64,000 bases of DNA, from NCBI RefSeq assembly GCF_014284195.1, contig NZ_JACOGC010000001.1:434001-498000 (forward strand), in the 5' to 3' direction. The notes beneath the pieces were generated by a model that was given only the letters and a program-made list of their open reading frames with translations, was not told where the DNA came from and did not search any database. The translations under genes were made by a program, and so were the position numbers. Shown here in pieces: positions 18,678 through 28,197 of the stretch (its first letter is position 1; each line of letters begins with the position of its first letter). This DNA is from Cognatundibacterium griseum. GTDB taxonomy: Bacteria > Pseudomonadota > Gammaproteobacteria > Burkholderiales > Burkholderiaceae_D.

Positions 18678-19199
18678 ATGTTAGCGCCATCCTCACCCCG
18701 TAAATTTACCCTGTTCAGCGTGATCGCCGGGCTGGCCCTGCTGATTCTGGGCGGCTTATTCTGGCAATCCCTGCACGCCAGGCCGCTGATGCCGGACGTC
18801 ATCTTCACCAACCTCAAGGGTGAGCGGATGAGCAGCCAGCAGTTGCGTGGCAAGGTGCTGATGGTGAATTTCTGGGCCACATCCTGTTCGACCTGCATCG
18901 CTGAAATGCCACGCATGGTTGAAACCTACAATAAATACCATGCGCAAGGGCTGGAATACATTGGTGTGGCCATGAGCTACGACCCGCCGAACTATGTGCT
19001 GAATTACACCGAAACACGGCAATTACCGTTTCATGTCGCGCTTGATCCCCAGGGGAAGCTGGCGCAGGCTTTCGGTGAAGTCAAATTAACCCCGACAACG
19101 TATGTGATCGATAAGCAGGGGCAAATCCTGAAGCGCTATGTTGGCGAACCCTCGTTTTCCGAGCTGCATGCTTTGCTGGAAAATGCGCTGAAAGCCTGA
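18678..19199 (+). CDS. TlpA-like membrane-anchored thioredoxin
   Basis: Encodes 173 residues. One N-terminal transmembrane helix (about residues 11-30) anchors a periplasmic thioredoxin domain. The redox motif is C70-S-T-C73 in NFWATSCSTCIAEMP, and the cis-proline is in KLTPTTYVID. The AhpC/TSA-Redoxin pattern (VIFTNLKGERMSSQQLRGKVLMVNFWA) matches TlpA/ResA proteins, which reduce disulfides in the periplasm, for instance in cytochrome c maturation. The start follows AGGAAAG. It lies 87 nt after the Lrp gene and may have its own promoter. Confidence 0.87.
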   Translation: MLAPSSPRKFTLFSVIAGLALLILGGLFWQSLHARPLMPDVIFTNLKGERMSSQQLRGKVLMVNFWATSCSTCIAEMPRMVETYNKYHAQGLEYIGVAMSYDPPNYVLNYTETRQLPFHVALDPQGKLAQAFGEVKLTPTTYVIDKQGQILKRYVGEPSFSELHALLENALKA

Positions 19200-19200
19200 A

Positions 19201-19239
19201 CACAGCTTCAATACAGCTGGAATGCAGCTGGAATACAGC
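19201..19239. repeat. Short 11-bp tandem repeat
   Basis: About three and a half units of 11 nt (CACAGCTTCAA, TACAGCTGGAA, TGCAGCTGGAA, TACAGC) start directly after the tlpA-like stop codon and fill the gap to the convergent ATPase gene. It is non-coding. Confidence 0.6.
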
Positions 19240-19291
19240 GACGGTCTGCCTGCGGAACGCTAGCAGCCTGACCGGTTTCCGAAGACGGCTG

Positions 19292-21880
19292 TTATCTGAC
19301 CGAAGACCGTGCCGTCAGCCTGTCACGCAGCGTTTTGCTCAATGCCAGCAGCACAATGCAGGCAAGCGCTGCCGCCGCGCCGGACAACACATTGTGCCAT
19401 TGCGGCCGGCCAAAATAGAATAACTGGCTGAGCCCCGGCACTGTCAGCGCCAGCAGCAATACCGCCATACCAGTGCCGACCACCCACCATAAAGCCGGAT
19501 TTGGCAGGCGCAGGCTGTGCCAGAGGCTGGCCGACTGGCTGCGGTGAATAAAAATCAGCCCCAGGTTGCCCAGCACCATCGTCGTGAATGCCAGTGCCCG
19601 CGCTTCCCCGGCATCAAACTGTTGCAAGGCCATCCAGTACACCGCCAGCACCGTCAACAGCAATGCGCTGCCACGGAACAGCCCCGTCAGCAGAACCGCG
19701 CGCTCAAACAGACTGGCACCGGATGCGCGCGGCGGCTTTTGCATCACGTCCGGCTCTTCCGGTTCTGCCTCAAACACCAGCGAGCAGGTCGGGTCGATCA
19801 CCAGTTGCAACACCATGATGTGCACCGGCATCAGCACCAGCGGCCAGCCTGCAATGACCGGAATCAGCGACATGCCGATGACCGGAATGTGGACGGCGAT
19901 AATGAAGCTGATGGTTTTTCGCAGATTGTCGAAAATGCGGCGGCCTGCGCGAATCGTGGTGACGATGGAATTGAAATCGTCTTCCAGCAGCACCAGCGCG
20001 GCGGATTCACGCGCCACATCAGTGCCGCGCTTGCCCATGGCGATACCGATATGGGCCGCCTGCAATGCCGGCGCATCATTGACACCATCGCCGGTCATGG
20101 CAACCGTTTCACCGGCCTGTTGCAGCACTTGCACCAGGCGCAGTTTCTGCTCCGGCGAGACACGACAGAAAATATGGGTATCCTGCAAGCGCTGCAGCAG
20201 TTCGGCATCGTCCATCTGCGTCAGCGCATGGCCGGTCAGGGTGCCGCCGGGACTGTCGATACCGCATTGCGCCGCAATATGGCGCGCGGTGGCCGGATAG
20301 TCGCCGGTAATCATGATGACGCGGATTCCGGCGCTGCGGCAGTCGCGAATAGCGGCAGGCACACCGGCCCGCACCGGGTCGGCAAATGCAATCAGTCCGA
20401 CCAGTTCAAACACAAAATCATGCTGGATTGGCGGCAGATCGTGATTGTTTTCACCGGACGGATGGCTGCTTTCCGGCATAAAGAGCGCTCTGGCTACGCC
20501 AAGCACCCGCAGGCCTTGTCCGGCCATCCGGTTGACTTCCGTCATCAGCGCCGCAGTCTGCCCAACACTCAGGTGGCACAGGTCGGCGATCGCTTCCGGC
20601 GCGCCTTTGCTGGCGATGACGAAATGGGCATGGTCGGTGGATTGCCATACCCGCGACATGGCCAGCAATTCTTTCGACAATGGGTATTCCTCGACCAGCT
20701 CCCAGCTGTCATGCCAGTGTTCCTTCTGCGTCAGGCAGGCGTGGCTGTATTCCTGAATCGCCAGCTCCATCGGGTCGAAAGGCTTGCGCTGGCTGGCAAG
20801 AATGGCGTATTCCAGCACCTCGTGAAATGTTTCCGGCAGTTCGGCACAGGGATCGCCACAGGTGTGGCTGGCGTCATCGGCAAACAGCTGTGCGACTGCC
20901 ATTTTGTTCTGCGTTAGGGTGCCGGTTTTATCGGTGCACAATACAGTGGTTTCCCCCAGCATTTCGATCGCCGGAATCCGCCGTGTCAGCACATGCTGCC
21001 GTGCAATCCGCCATGCGCCGATGCCGAGAAACAGCGTCAGGATGACGGGCAGTTCTTCCGGTATCAGAGCCATCGCAAACGTAATGCCAGCCAGAATGCC
21101 ATTCAGCCAGTCATGGCGGCTGACGCCATAGCCGAGCGCCAGCAGGCAGGCAACCGACAGGCTGGCAATGGCGATCATTTTGACGACATGCTGCATCTCC
21201 GATTGCACCCGTGTCGGCTCGGAATGCGTTGCCGCCAGCGCCTGCCCGATTTGGCCGATGGCGGTACGGTTGCCGGTGGCGAGCACACGGGCAAGACCTG
21301 TTCCCTGCACGATGAGAGCGCCGGAAAACACGAATGGCGTTCCCTCGCCACCCGCAGCACCCATTTGTTGCGGTACCGGGTCAGCCGGGATTTTGGTGAC
21401 AGCGAGGGATTCTCCGGTCAGCAAAGATTCATCTGCGCTCAGGTTGATACCAGTCAGCAATACCCCGTCAGCGGGTATCCGTATGCCTTCCGTCAGCAGC
21501 ATCAGGTCACCCTGCACAATATCCCGTCCCGCAATACTGATCTGCTGCCCGTTGCGGATCACGCTGGCACGCGGGCTCGACAGATCCCGCAATGCGTCGA
21601 GCGCCCTCTCGGTCTTGTGTTCCTGAATGATGCTGATGATGACGATAATCAGTACAAAGCACAGCAACACGATGGCTTCATGGGGGTCGCCCAGCAGCAG
21701 ATACACAGCGCCACAGGCGAACAGCAACAGCAGCATCGGTTCCGTCAGCACCTTCCAGATCATGCTGCCCAGCCTGCGCGATTGTGCCGCTGCCAGTTCA
21801 TTGGGACCATCCGCCGCCAGCCGTTCGGCGGCTGCCTGCGTCGTCAGGCCGGTAGTCAGCAGATCGTGTTCAGGAGGCAT
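19292..21880 (-). CDS. P-type cation-transporting ATPase (P2-like)
   Basis: Encodes 862 residues with the full P-type plan: an N-terminal cation-ATPase segment (TTQAAAERLAADGPNEL), actuator motif LTGES (about 150), phosphorylation motif DKTGTLTQ (D near 315), nucleotide domain, TGDGVNDAPAL hinge and C-terminal membrane helices (about 660-860). The fourth membrane helix reads PEELPVILT (about 272) rather than the PEGLP of calcium pumps, as in a bacterial branch with unclear ion choice. It has no heavy-metal-binding CPC motif, so it is not a copper or zinc exporter. It ends 92 nt from the convergent tlpA-like gene. Ion specificity cannot be assigned. Confidence 0.9.
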   Translation of the reverse strand: MPPEHDLLTTGLTTQAAAERLAADGPNELAAAQSRRLGSMIWKVLTEPMLLLLFACGAVYLLLGDPHEAIVLLCFVLIIVIISIIQEHKTERALDALRDLSSPRASVIRNGQQISIAGRDIVQGDLMLLTEGIRIPADGVLLTGINLSADESLLTGESLAVTKIPADPVPQQMGAAGGEGTPFVFSGALIVQGTGLARVLATGNRTAIGQIGQALAATHSEPTRVQSEMQHVVKMIAIASLSVACLLALGYGVSRHDWLNGILAGITFAMALIPEELPVILTLFLGIGAWRIARQHVLTRRIPAIEMLGETTVLCTDKTGTLTQNKMAVAQLFADDASHTCGDPCAELPETFHEVLEYAILASQRKPFDPMELAIQEYSHACLTQKEHWHDSWELVEEYPLSKELLAMSRVWQSTDHAHFVIASKGAPEAIADLCHLSVGQTAALMTEVNRMAGQGLRVLGVARALFMPESSHPSGENNHDLPPIQHDFVFELVGLIAFADPVRAGVPAAIRDCRSAGIRVIMITGDYPATARHIAAQCGIDSPGGTLTGHALTQMDDAELLQRLQDTHIFCRVSPEQKLRLVQVLQQAGETVAMTGDGVNDAPALQAAHIGIAMGKRGTDVARESAALVLLEDDFNSIVTTIRAGRRIFDNLRKTISFIIAVHIPVIGMSLIPVIAGWPLVLMPVHIMVLQLVIDPTCSLVFEAEPEEPDVMQKPPRASGASLFERAVLLTGLFRGSALLLTVLAVYWMALQQFDAGEARALAFTTMVLGNLGLIFIHRSQSASLWHSLRLPNPALWWVVGTGMAVLLLALTVPGLSQLFYFGRPQWHNVLSGAAAALACIVLLALSKTLRDRLTARSSVR

Positions 21881-22056
21881 GTCTGTTCAGTCGTCCATCG
21901 GTGTGGAAAATCGGAAAATCTGTCGGCACAGTGTAGCAGTCACGCCTGTCAGCGTGCAAAGAAGCGGGATGTGGTCAGGCGTTGCTGCCCAGATGGTGCC
22001 GCGTGGCGATGACACCTGCATGACAGTGACATCCAAGGCGGCGTGAAGCAGAGAGC

Positions 22057-22090
22057 AAAAAAATGGCTGCCGTATTTCAGCGGCAGCCAT
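22057..22090 (-). terminator. Rho-independent terminator after the KAS III gene
   Basis: On the minus strand, arms ATGGCTGCCG and CGGCAGCCAT with an 8-nt loop run into seven T. It stops transcription of the KAS III gene before the ATPase gene, whose start is at 21880. Confidence 0.92.
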
Positions 22091-22122
22091 GATGAGTCTG
22101 TTGAGTAACTGGTGATGTGCGG

Positions 22123-23247
22123 TCAGGCCAGTTTTTTGACGACCACGCAGCCGATTGAGTAGCCGGCGCCGAATGAGCAGATCACACCGATGGTTCCTGC
22201 CGGCAGATCGTCCTGATACTGATGGAAGGCGATGATGGAACCGGCAGAGGAGGTGTTGGCATACGTATCGAGAATCGTCGGTGATTCTTCCGGGGTGGCA
22301 TCACGGCCCAGAATCATGCGGGCGATCAGCAGGTTCATGTTCAGATTTGCCTGATGCAGCCAGAAGCGCTTGACATCGGGGATGGCGATGCCAGAGGTTT
22401 CGACCGTCGACGTGATAACGGCAGCCGCCATTGGGCAGACATCCTTGAATACTTTGCGGCCCTGCTGGCGGAACAGTTTATCCGGTTTGCCGATACCGGA
22501 TTCATCGGCACGGTTCAGGAAGCCGAAATTGTTGCGGATATTGTTGGAGAACTGGGTCTTGAGTTTCAGGCCGACGATTTCAAACTGATGCGCAGAGGTC
22601 GCCAGATCAGCACGTTCCACCAGAATTGCGGTGCAGGCGTCACCGAAAATAAAGTGGCTGTCGCGGTCGCGCCAGTTCAGGTGGCCGCTGGTGATTTCCG
22701 GATTCACCACCAGTACTGCCCGCGCCTGCCCTGACTGGATGGCGCTGACTGCTGCCTGAATACCGAAAGTAGCGGACGAGCAGGCGACGTTGATGTCGTA
22801 GCCGTAGCCATCAATCCCGAGTGCATTCTGGATTTCCACGGCCATCGCCGGATAGGCGCGCTGCATATTGCTGGCGGCGCAGATCACGGCATCGACATCG
22901 GCAGCGGTACGGCCGGCGCGTTGCAGCGCCTGGTTTGCCGCAGCGACAGCCATTTCGCACATCACCGACGGCTCGTCGTCGCTGCGTTCCGGAATCCGGG
23001 GCACCATGCGCTGCACATCGAGTACGCCTTCTTTGTTCATCACATAGCGCGATTTGATGCCGGATGCTTTTTCGATGAAGGCGACGCTGGATTCTTCCAG
23101 CGCAGTCACTTCTCCGGTTGCGATGGCGGCGGCATGCTCGGCATTGAACTGCTGCACATAGGCATTGAAACAGGCAATCAGCTCTTCGTTAGAGATCGAT
23201 TCGGAAGGGGTAAACAGGCCAGTACCGCTGATGACTACTTTGTTCAT
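22123..23247 (-). CDS. Beta-ketoacyl-ACP synthase III, long variety
   Basis: Encodes 374 residues, about 50 more than E. coli FabH. The catalytic triad is C156 ([10 protein letters not shown]), H298 ([11 protein letters not shown]) and N331 (YANTSSAGS), so it should be active. An insertion near residues 25-95 ([23 protein letters not shown]) marks the subgroup that, from memory, includes Pseudomonas aeruginosa PA3286, reported to condense medium-chain acyl-CoA with malonyl-ACP. It stands alone, away from a fab cluster, consistent with a shunt or scavenging role. I chose the ATG at 23247 (preceded by AGAAAG) over an upstream in-frame ATG at 23271. Confidence 0.88.
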   Translation of the reverse strand: MNKVVISGTGLFTPSESISNEELIACFNAYVQQFNAEHAAAIATGEVTALEESSVAFIEKASGIKSRYVMNKEGVLDVQRMVPRIPERSDDEPSVMCEMAVAAANQALQRAGRTAADVDAVICAASNMQRAYPAMAVEIQNALGIDGYGYDINVACSSATFGIQAAVSAIQSGQARAVLVVNPEITSGHLNWRDRDSHFIFGDACTAILVERADLATSAHQFEIVGLKLKTQFSNNIRNNFGFLNRADESGIGKPDKLFRQQGRKVFKDVCPMAAAVITSTVETSGIAIPDVKRFWLHQANLNMNLLIARMILGRDATPEESPTILDTYANTSSAGSIIAFHQYQDDLPAGTIGVICSFGAGYSIGCVVVKKLA

Positions 23248-23603
23248 CGTTTGCTTTCTGTGGATGGGCATCCTGATTTTCTGTCACGTTCCTGTTGTTT
23301 TTGTCAAAACCTGCTGGGACGACAGACGGAAGAACCAATGCCCGGTCTGATTGGGTTGAATGAGATATCTGAGTCATCGTCGACGCACCGTTTCAGGCAA
23401 ACTTTGCACAAAAATTGCGCGACGTTGTCGCTCGATTCTACACAAAATTCAAGACGCGATTATCAAAAACGGGCAGAAATAGAGTGCTTGTTCCAGAATA
23501 ATATTGGCTAAATTTCAATGCCGGATATCAATTCTGTTATCACACCTGCATATGGGCATGTGTTGCCACATTGGTTTGTGTCCGATTTTCATACCGGAAT
23601 TTT
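23248..23603. other. Gene-free region between YitT and KAS III genes
   Basis: 356 nt, AT-rich around 23440-23530. It must hold the minus-strand promoter of the KAS III gene, but I could not single out a convincing pair of boxes; a TAGAAT is present near 23440 without a well-spaced -35. Overlapping open frames here have no protein-like character. Confidence 0.5.
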
Positions 23604-24236
23604 TCATACCGCCATGTAGCGGCCCGGACGATGATTCAGGCTGATGGCGAGATTCAGCGCAAAGGCGCCGAGGATGGAGGCCAGCAACGACAGTGGCGAC
23701 ACCACTGCCAGCGAAGCCAGCACGATCAGAAAATCGAGCCCCATCTGTAATTTTCCGGCACGGATTCCTTTGCTTTGCTGCAGATACAGCGCGAGGATAT
23801 TGATGCCGCCGAGACTGGCCTGATGGCGGAACAGGACAATAAAGCCGACACCCATCAGCAGTCCGCCGATCAGTGCCACGTAAAAGGATTCCAGCAGTCC
23901 GCCACCGGTCAGCTGCAGCAGTCGCGGATGCAGACTGGAGAACAGCGATACCAGCGCCACGGAACAGAAGGTTTTGAGTGTGAAGCGCCAGCCCATGCGC
24001 TTCCACGCGAGCCAGTAAAAAGGCAGGTTGATGAGAAAAAAGACCAGCCCGAACGTCAGTCCGGTACGGTAGTGAATCAGAAACGCCAGTCCGGCAGTGC
24101 CGCCGGTCAGCAGGCCAGCCTGATTAAACAGCGCGACGCCCAGCGACACAAACAGTGTGCCTGTCAGTATGGCCAGAATATCTTCCAGCAGACTGTGCGG
24201 TACAAATCGCCTTGATGGCGGAGCAGGGGCAGACAT
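23604..24236 (-). CDS. YitT-family membrane protein (DUF161)
   Basis: Encodes 210 residues with about five to six hydrophobic segments (ILAILTGTLFVSLGVALF, GTAGLAFLIHY, FGLVFFLINLPFYWL, FYVALIGGLLMGVGFIVLF, LDFLIVLASLAVV, LASILGAFALNLAI). The motifs GGTAGLAFLI and ASLGGINILALYLQ are characteristic of YitT/DUF161 proteins, whose transport or other role is not established. I chose the ATG at 24236; the longer frame to 24329 adds a proline- and cysteine-bearing leader without family resemblance. It is the next gene after the Gcr-like gene on the same strand, 123 nt apart. Confidence 0.85.
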   Translation of the reverse strand: MSAPAPPSRRFVPHSLLEDILAILTGTLFVSLGVALFNQAGLLTGGTAGLAFLIHYRTGLTFGLVFFLINLPFYWLAWKRMGWRFTLKTFCSVALVSLFSSLHPRLLQLTGGGLLESFYVALIGGLLMGVGFIVLFRHQASLGGINILALYLQQSKGIRAGKLQMGLDFLIVLASLAVVSPLSLLASILGAFALNLAISLNHRPGRYMAV

Positions 24237-24359
24237 AGCGATGAACCAGGGGAAAAAAGAATGTCCATTGTACGCGCGCCCTGCACGCCGGCAGCAGGCA
24301 GCCGGCGCGGCTTCACGATTCATTGACATGCGTCAAACGATCGCGGCTGATACGGACTG

Positions 24360-26399
24360 TCAGTGTCGCGTATCAGACGACGGATGCCTGTCATCGTCTG
24401 TTTGCTGAGGCGACACAGCATCCGGCGGCGGCAGGAAAAATGCCCGGCTGTCAGAACGAAAACGTTGCCATAACAGCCCCAGTAATGTGCCGCCCTGGCC
24501 GAAGCTGACCCGGCGTGAGCGCAGCGCCACCAGCAACGCCAGACTGAAGCTGACGCCCAGATTCACCAGACCGATCAGCAGGATGCCTGACAGCGAATAC
24601 AGCGCCAGTTGCCAGCTGATCTGATGCTCCAGACCGACCAGCGCAAATGCGAAATTGGCGCTGGAAAAAGTGATGTGCCGGATATCTACCGGCAGGCCGA
24701 AAAAGACGCCGAGCTGGCCGATTGTTCCCAGCATGATGCCGAAGAAAAAATTACCCGCCAGTGCCCCCAGATTATTGCCGATGTAATGCGTGACCGCATG
24801 CAGACGGGCTTCGCCCAGACATTTCCTGAGCCACGGTAGCTGGCGCAAACGTGCCGGAATATGCGCATAACTGGCCTTGTTGTCGTAGTAACCGGAAATC
24901 AGTCCCGACACAAACAGACAGACTCCGGCAATGGCCGCGTGGGGCAGGGCAAGACTGCCAAACGGATCGAGATCATGCAGCAGATGCTGGGCTTTTTCCG
25001 GAGGCGCCAGATGACTGCCGGTGATGCCGTACCAGGCCCAGGCAATCGCATAAGCCGTCGGCAGGGCGAGTGCGATATTGCCAATGATCGCGATCAGCTG
25101 CGAGCGGAAAACGGCAACGATCAGATCCGCCAGTTCATCCAGTTTCTGTTTGCCCTGATCGATCGCGCGGGCAATCAGGGCGGCAGTCATGGCAGGTTGT
25201 TTGGTCGCAATCGTGAAATGCAGCACGTGCACCAACATGAAGCCCGACGAGTAATTCAGGCTGTAGAGGACGGCATAGCCGAACGGTGCCAGTGCCATCT
25301 TGCTCATCAGCACTTTGATCATTGCCATGAATCCGACAATGAACCCGGCACCCATCGCTGATCTGAACATACCCAGCCATTCACCGCGGTTGCCGGTGAC
25401 GTAATGTTCACCGCTTTTACCGGCGCGTTCCGTGACTTGCAGCGACAATAATTCCGTATTGGTCTGGATCAGGTCGCGCAGGCTGTGGCGTCTGTTTTCT
25501 GCAGTGACCAGTTCTTTAAACAGCTGAATCGCCGTGCGGCTGATCCGGTCGCGTTGTCCGGCATCCAGCAGGGCCAGCAGCTTGCGCAGTCTGGACATGC
25601 TTTGCGTCAGCCTCAGCAGCAGCCGGGTCAGGCTGACGGATACGCCATTGGCGGCAGCGGTCTTGCGGATTTTACTGACGATCTCATCGCACTGCGAGAG
25701 CAGCACGTCGATATGCAGGCTGTCATCACGCCTGAGCTGGCGGTCATTCAGCCATGCGCGGTAGCGTAAAACATAATCATTGATCTCGTCGTTCTGCCGC
25801 AAAAAGGGAGATTCGAATTTTTCGATATCCGGATAATTTCTGACCAGCTCCGCTTCCAGCCCGATCGTGGTGATCCGGTACGACAGCACCTGTATCGCGC
25901 TCAGTACTTCGTTGCTCAGGGCGTGATGGGTCTGGCGCGCAGTGACGGTGCGCAAACCGATATTGGCCAGTAAATCCATCCAGACATGGTCTGACACGCC
26001 ATTGATCCAGACATGGTCGTCCGCCTTGTTGAAAATCTGACCGAAAATATCTTTGACGTAATCGTCATTGACCAGTGGCGGTAAGCATTGACTCAACAGG
26101 CGCTGGGTGGCTGCGCCCCAGAAGCCATTGTTCAGGGTGATGCCGGTATCGGTCAGCAGGTGCAGTAATTTACGGCTGGTCAGTACCTGCACCAGATATT
26201 GCAGCAAGGCGCGACGCCAGACCGGATGCTGCTGCAGCACGAAGCACAGTGCGCGGATGTTGTCAGTTGCATGGGCGATATCGCGGGCATGCCGCGGACG
26301 GATGGCGGCGACCAGCGCCTGCAGGTGGCGGATATGGCTGGTGTCGGGATGTTGCTGCAGTTCTGAAGTGATTTCCATCAGGACGATGTCTAAAGACAC
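24360..26399 (-). CDS. Gcr-type protein, annotated in databases as site-specific recombinase
   Basis: Encodes 679 residues from a GTG start behind AAAGGAGAG. It matches the family named after the gonococcal gcr product. The N-terminal half (about 1-320) is helical and soluble (LHLLTDTGITLNNGFWGAATQRLL, HTRISRTAIQLFKELV-like stretches). The C-terminal half (about 340-650) has several clear membrane helices (GAGFIVGFMAMIKVLM, AAIAGVCLFVSGLISGYYDNK, NFFFGIMLGTIGQLGVFFGLP, LALYSLSGILLIGLVNLGVSFSLALLVAL). No tyrosine- or serine-recombinase catalytic motif is visible, so the recombinase name is doubtful. No repeat or mobile-element context surrounds it. Confidence 0.82.
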   Translation of the reverse strand: MSLDIVLMEITSELQQHPDTSHIRHLQALVAAIRPRHARDIAHATDNIRALCFVLQQHPVWRRALLQYLVQVLTSRKLLHLLTDTGITLNNGFWGAATQRLLSQCLPPLVNDDYVKDIFGQIFNKADDHVWINGVSDHVWMDLLANIGLRTVTARQTHHALSNEVLSAIQVLSYRITTIGLEAELVRNYPDIEKFESPFLRQNDEINDYVLRYRAWLNDRQLRRDDSLHIDVLLSQCDEIVSKIRKTAAANGVSVSLTRLLLRLTQSMSRLRKLLALLDAGQRDRISRTAIQLFKELVTAENRRHSLRDLIQTNTELLSLQVTERAGKSGEHYVTGNRGEWLGMFRSAMGAGFIVGFMAMIKVLMSKMALAPFGYAVLYSLNYSSGFMLVHVLHFTIATKQPAMTAALIARAIDQGKQKLDELADLIVAVFRSQLIAIIGNIALALPTAYAIAWAWYGITGSHLAPPEKAQHLLHDLDPFGSLALPHAAIAGVCLFVSGLISGYYDNKASYAHIPARLRQLPWLRKCLGEARLHAVTHYIGNNLGALAGNFFFGIMLGTIGQLGVFFGLPVDIRHITFSSANFAFALVGLEHQISWQLALYSLSGILLIGLVNLGVSFSLALLVALRSRRVSFGQGGTLLGLLWQRFRSDSRAFFLPPPDAVSPQQTDDDRHPSSDTRH

Positions 26400-26798
26400 T
26401 GTACTCTCCTTTCATTGAGACAGGCACCATGACCGGTGTGACCGGCAGCAGGGTGCGTATCTGTTTGGCCCGGTGATGGTGATGGCGGGCATGTTTCATG
26501 CATCGTACGCTATATACGACGCGCACAGCAGGCAGGTGACCGTAGTCAGGGATGCGGTGCCGGATGTGTCTGTCACCAGAAGTCTGGTGCGACGGACCGG
26601 CAATCCGCTGATGCAGTGCCGGCCGGGATGATTACAGGGCGGACGGGATGGTCCGCAGGATACGCTCTGTGTAGATAGAGACCGTTGTTGCCGGGAAAAG
26701 TTTCATGCTCTGTCTGGCAGCCCGTAATTGTATGCAAATGTATCCAAAGTAATCTAATTAGTCTAAAGTAGTGCCGTGTTCATCCTGAAGGCAGGGCG
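26400..26798. other. Gene-free divergent promoter region
   Basis: 399 nt between the Gcr-like gene (minus) and the CorC gene (plus). A possible plus-strand promoter is TTGTAT (26728-26733), 16 nt, TAATCT (26750-26755), which overlaps the palindrome CTAATTAG (26754-26761). TCGTA and TACGA flank 7 nt near 26505-26520. No RNA gene or protein-like frame was found; the 87-codon minus frame at 26263-26526 overlaps the Gcr-like start and looks spurious. Confidence 0.4.
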
Positions 26799-28100
26799 TT
26801 GGATAATTTATTGCTAGTGGTGGCTGCACTTTTTCTCGTTTTATTAAACGGATTTTTTGTTGCGGCTGAATTCGGACTGGTCAAACTGCGCCAGACGCGT
26901 GTGCGCAGCATTGCCAAAACATCCGGGCTGCGCGGGCGCCTGCTGGTCACCGTGCACCAGCATCTCGACACTTATCTTTCTGCCTGTCAGCTGGGCATCA
27001 CGCTGGCTTCCCTGGGGCTGGGCTGGATTGGCGAACCTGCGTTTGCGCGCCTGCTGCAGCCGCTGCTGCATCAGATCGGCGTGGCGTCGGCAGAGGTGAT
27101 TCACGGTATTTCTTTCTTCTTCGCATTTTTTGTCATTTCTTTCCTGCATATCGTGGTGGGTGAGCTTGCTCCCAAGTCGATGGCGATCCGTATGCCGGAA
27201 AGAGTGTCGCTCTGGACGGCGCCTGCCTTGTACGGATTCTACTGGCTCATGTATCCGGCGATCTGGGCGCTGAACAGCAGCTCGAATCTGGTACTGAAAA
27301 TCATTGGTCTTGACACCGTACATGGCAGCGACAGTCATTATTCGCCGGAAGAATTGAAACTGATCCTGCGGGGCGGGCATGCGGGAGCCAAGGAAACCCG
27401 TGACGAGTGGAGCATCATGGCGCAGGTGCTGGATTTCGGCGGCCTGGAAATTTCCGATCTGATGCGTCCGATCAATGAAGTCGTTGCCATGTATAAATCT
27501 GCCAGCCTGGAAGAAAACATGGAAACCGCTGCCAGAAACCGCTTCAGCCGCTATCCGTATTTCGACGACGATGAGCAGACCGTGCTTGGCATGCTGCATC
27601 TGAAAGACCTGTTTCTGGCGCAACAATCCGGCAAGCCGCTGGAGGATCTCAGCAAGCATTTGCGTCAGGTGGAATTCGTGCCGCCGAACATGCCGGCACT
27701 GGAACTGTTCCGCCGTTTCCGTAAAGGCGCGCCGCATTTTGCGATTGTCGGACATAAAGGCAGCAAGCCGGTTGGCTTCCTGACACTGGATAATTTGCTG
27801 AGTGCGCTGGTCGGCCAGATACGGGATGAATTCAGGCAAAATGAAAATGACTGGACATTGCTGGATGACGGCACATTGATCGGAAAAGGCAGTCTGCCTT
27901 TATATACACTGGGCATGGCGCTCGGCTTCGATCTGGACAGCGATGAGGTAGAATCGATTGGCGGCCTGATCATGCAAAAGCTGGGTGATCTGCCAGCCGA
28001 GGGGCAAAAAGTGGAATTTGAACAATTCGATGCGGTGGTCAAAAAAATGAACGGGCCGCGCATTGTGCTGGTCAGGATTTATCCAAAGCAGCATCCATGA
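26799..28100 (+). CDS. CNNM/CBS/CorC-domain membrane protein (hemolysin-family)
   Basis: Encodes 433 residues from a TTG start (26799) preceded by AAGGCAGGG. The N-terminal CNNM domain (about 1-190) has hydrophobic segments and the typical LNGFFVAAEFGLVKLRQTRV and ACQLGITLASLGLGWIGEPAF. Two CBS motifs follow (about 200-330, DLMRPINEVVAMYK and LLSALVGQIRDEFRQ), then a CorC/HlyC C-terminal domain (about 345-430, ESIGGLIMQKLGDLPAEGQKVEF). Relatives act in magnesium/cobalt or polyamine efflux; the old name hemolysin is misleading. The ion is not predictable. It is transcribed alone. Confidence 0.9.
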   Translation: MDNLLLVVAALFLVLLNGFFVAAEFGLVKLRQTRVRSIAKTSGLRGRLLVTVHQHLDTYLSACQLGITLASLGLGWIGEPAFARLLQPLLHQIGVASAEVIHGISFFFAFFVISFLHIVVGELAPKSMAIRMPERVSLWTAPALYGFYWLMYPAIWALNSSSNLVLKIIGLDTVHGSDSHYSPEELKLILRGGHAGAKETRDEWSIMAQVLDFGGLEISDLMRPINEVVAMYKSASLEENMETAARNRFSRYPYFDDDEQTVLGMLHLKDLFLAQQSGKPLEDLSKHLRQVEFVPPNMPALELFRRFRKGAPHFAIVGHKGSKPVGFLTLDNLLSALVGQIRDEFRQNENDWTLLDDGTLIGKGSLPLYTLGMALGFDLDSDEVESIGGLIMQKLGDLPAEGQKVEFEQFDAVVKKMNGPRIVLVRIYPKQHP

Positions 28101-28197
28101 ATTTCCGGCATACTGAGAGCTAACATCGGAAAGTCATCAAAATCAAAAAACACCGGAATCAGGAATCAGGCGTGAACTAAACCTAAGGCCAGTCGGT

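Noticed and set aside
19517-22012. Long plus-strand frames opposite the P-type ATPase gene
   Set aside because: Composition is typical of antisense shadow in GC-rich codons (many R, Q, H); the ATPase motifs on the other strand are unmistakable.
24360-26399. Mobile element based on the recombinase name
   Set aside because: No catalytic recombinase motif, no flanking repeats and no cargo; the protein looks like an envelope protein.
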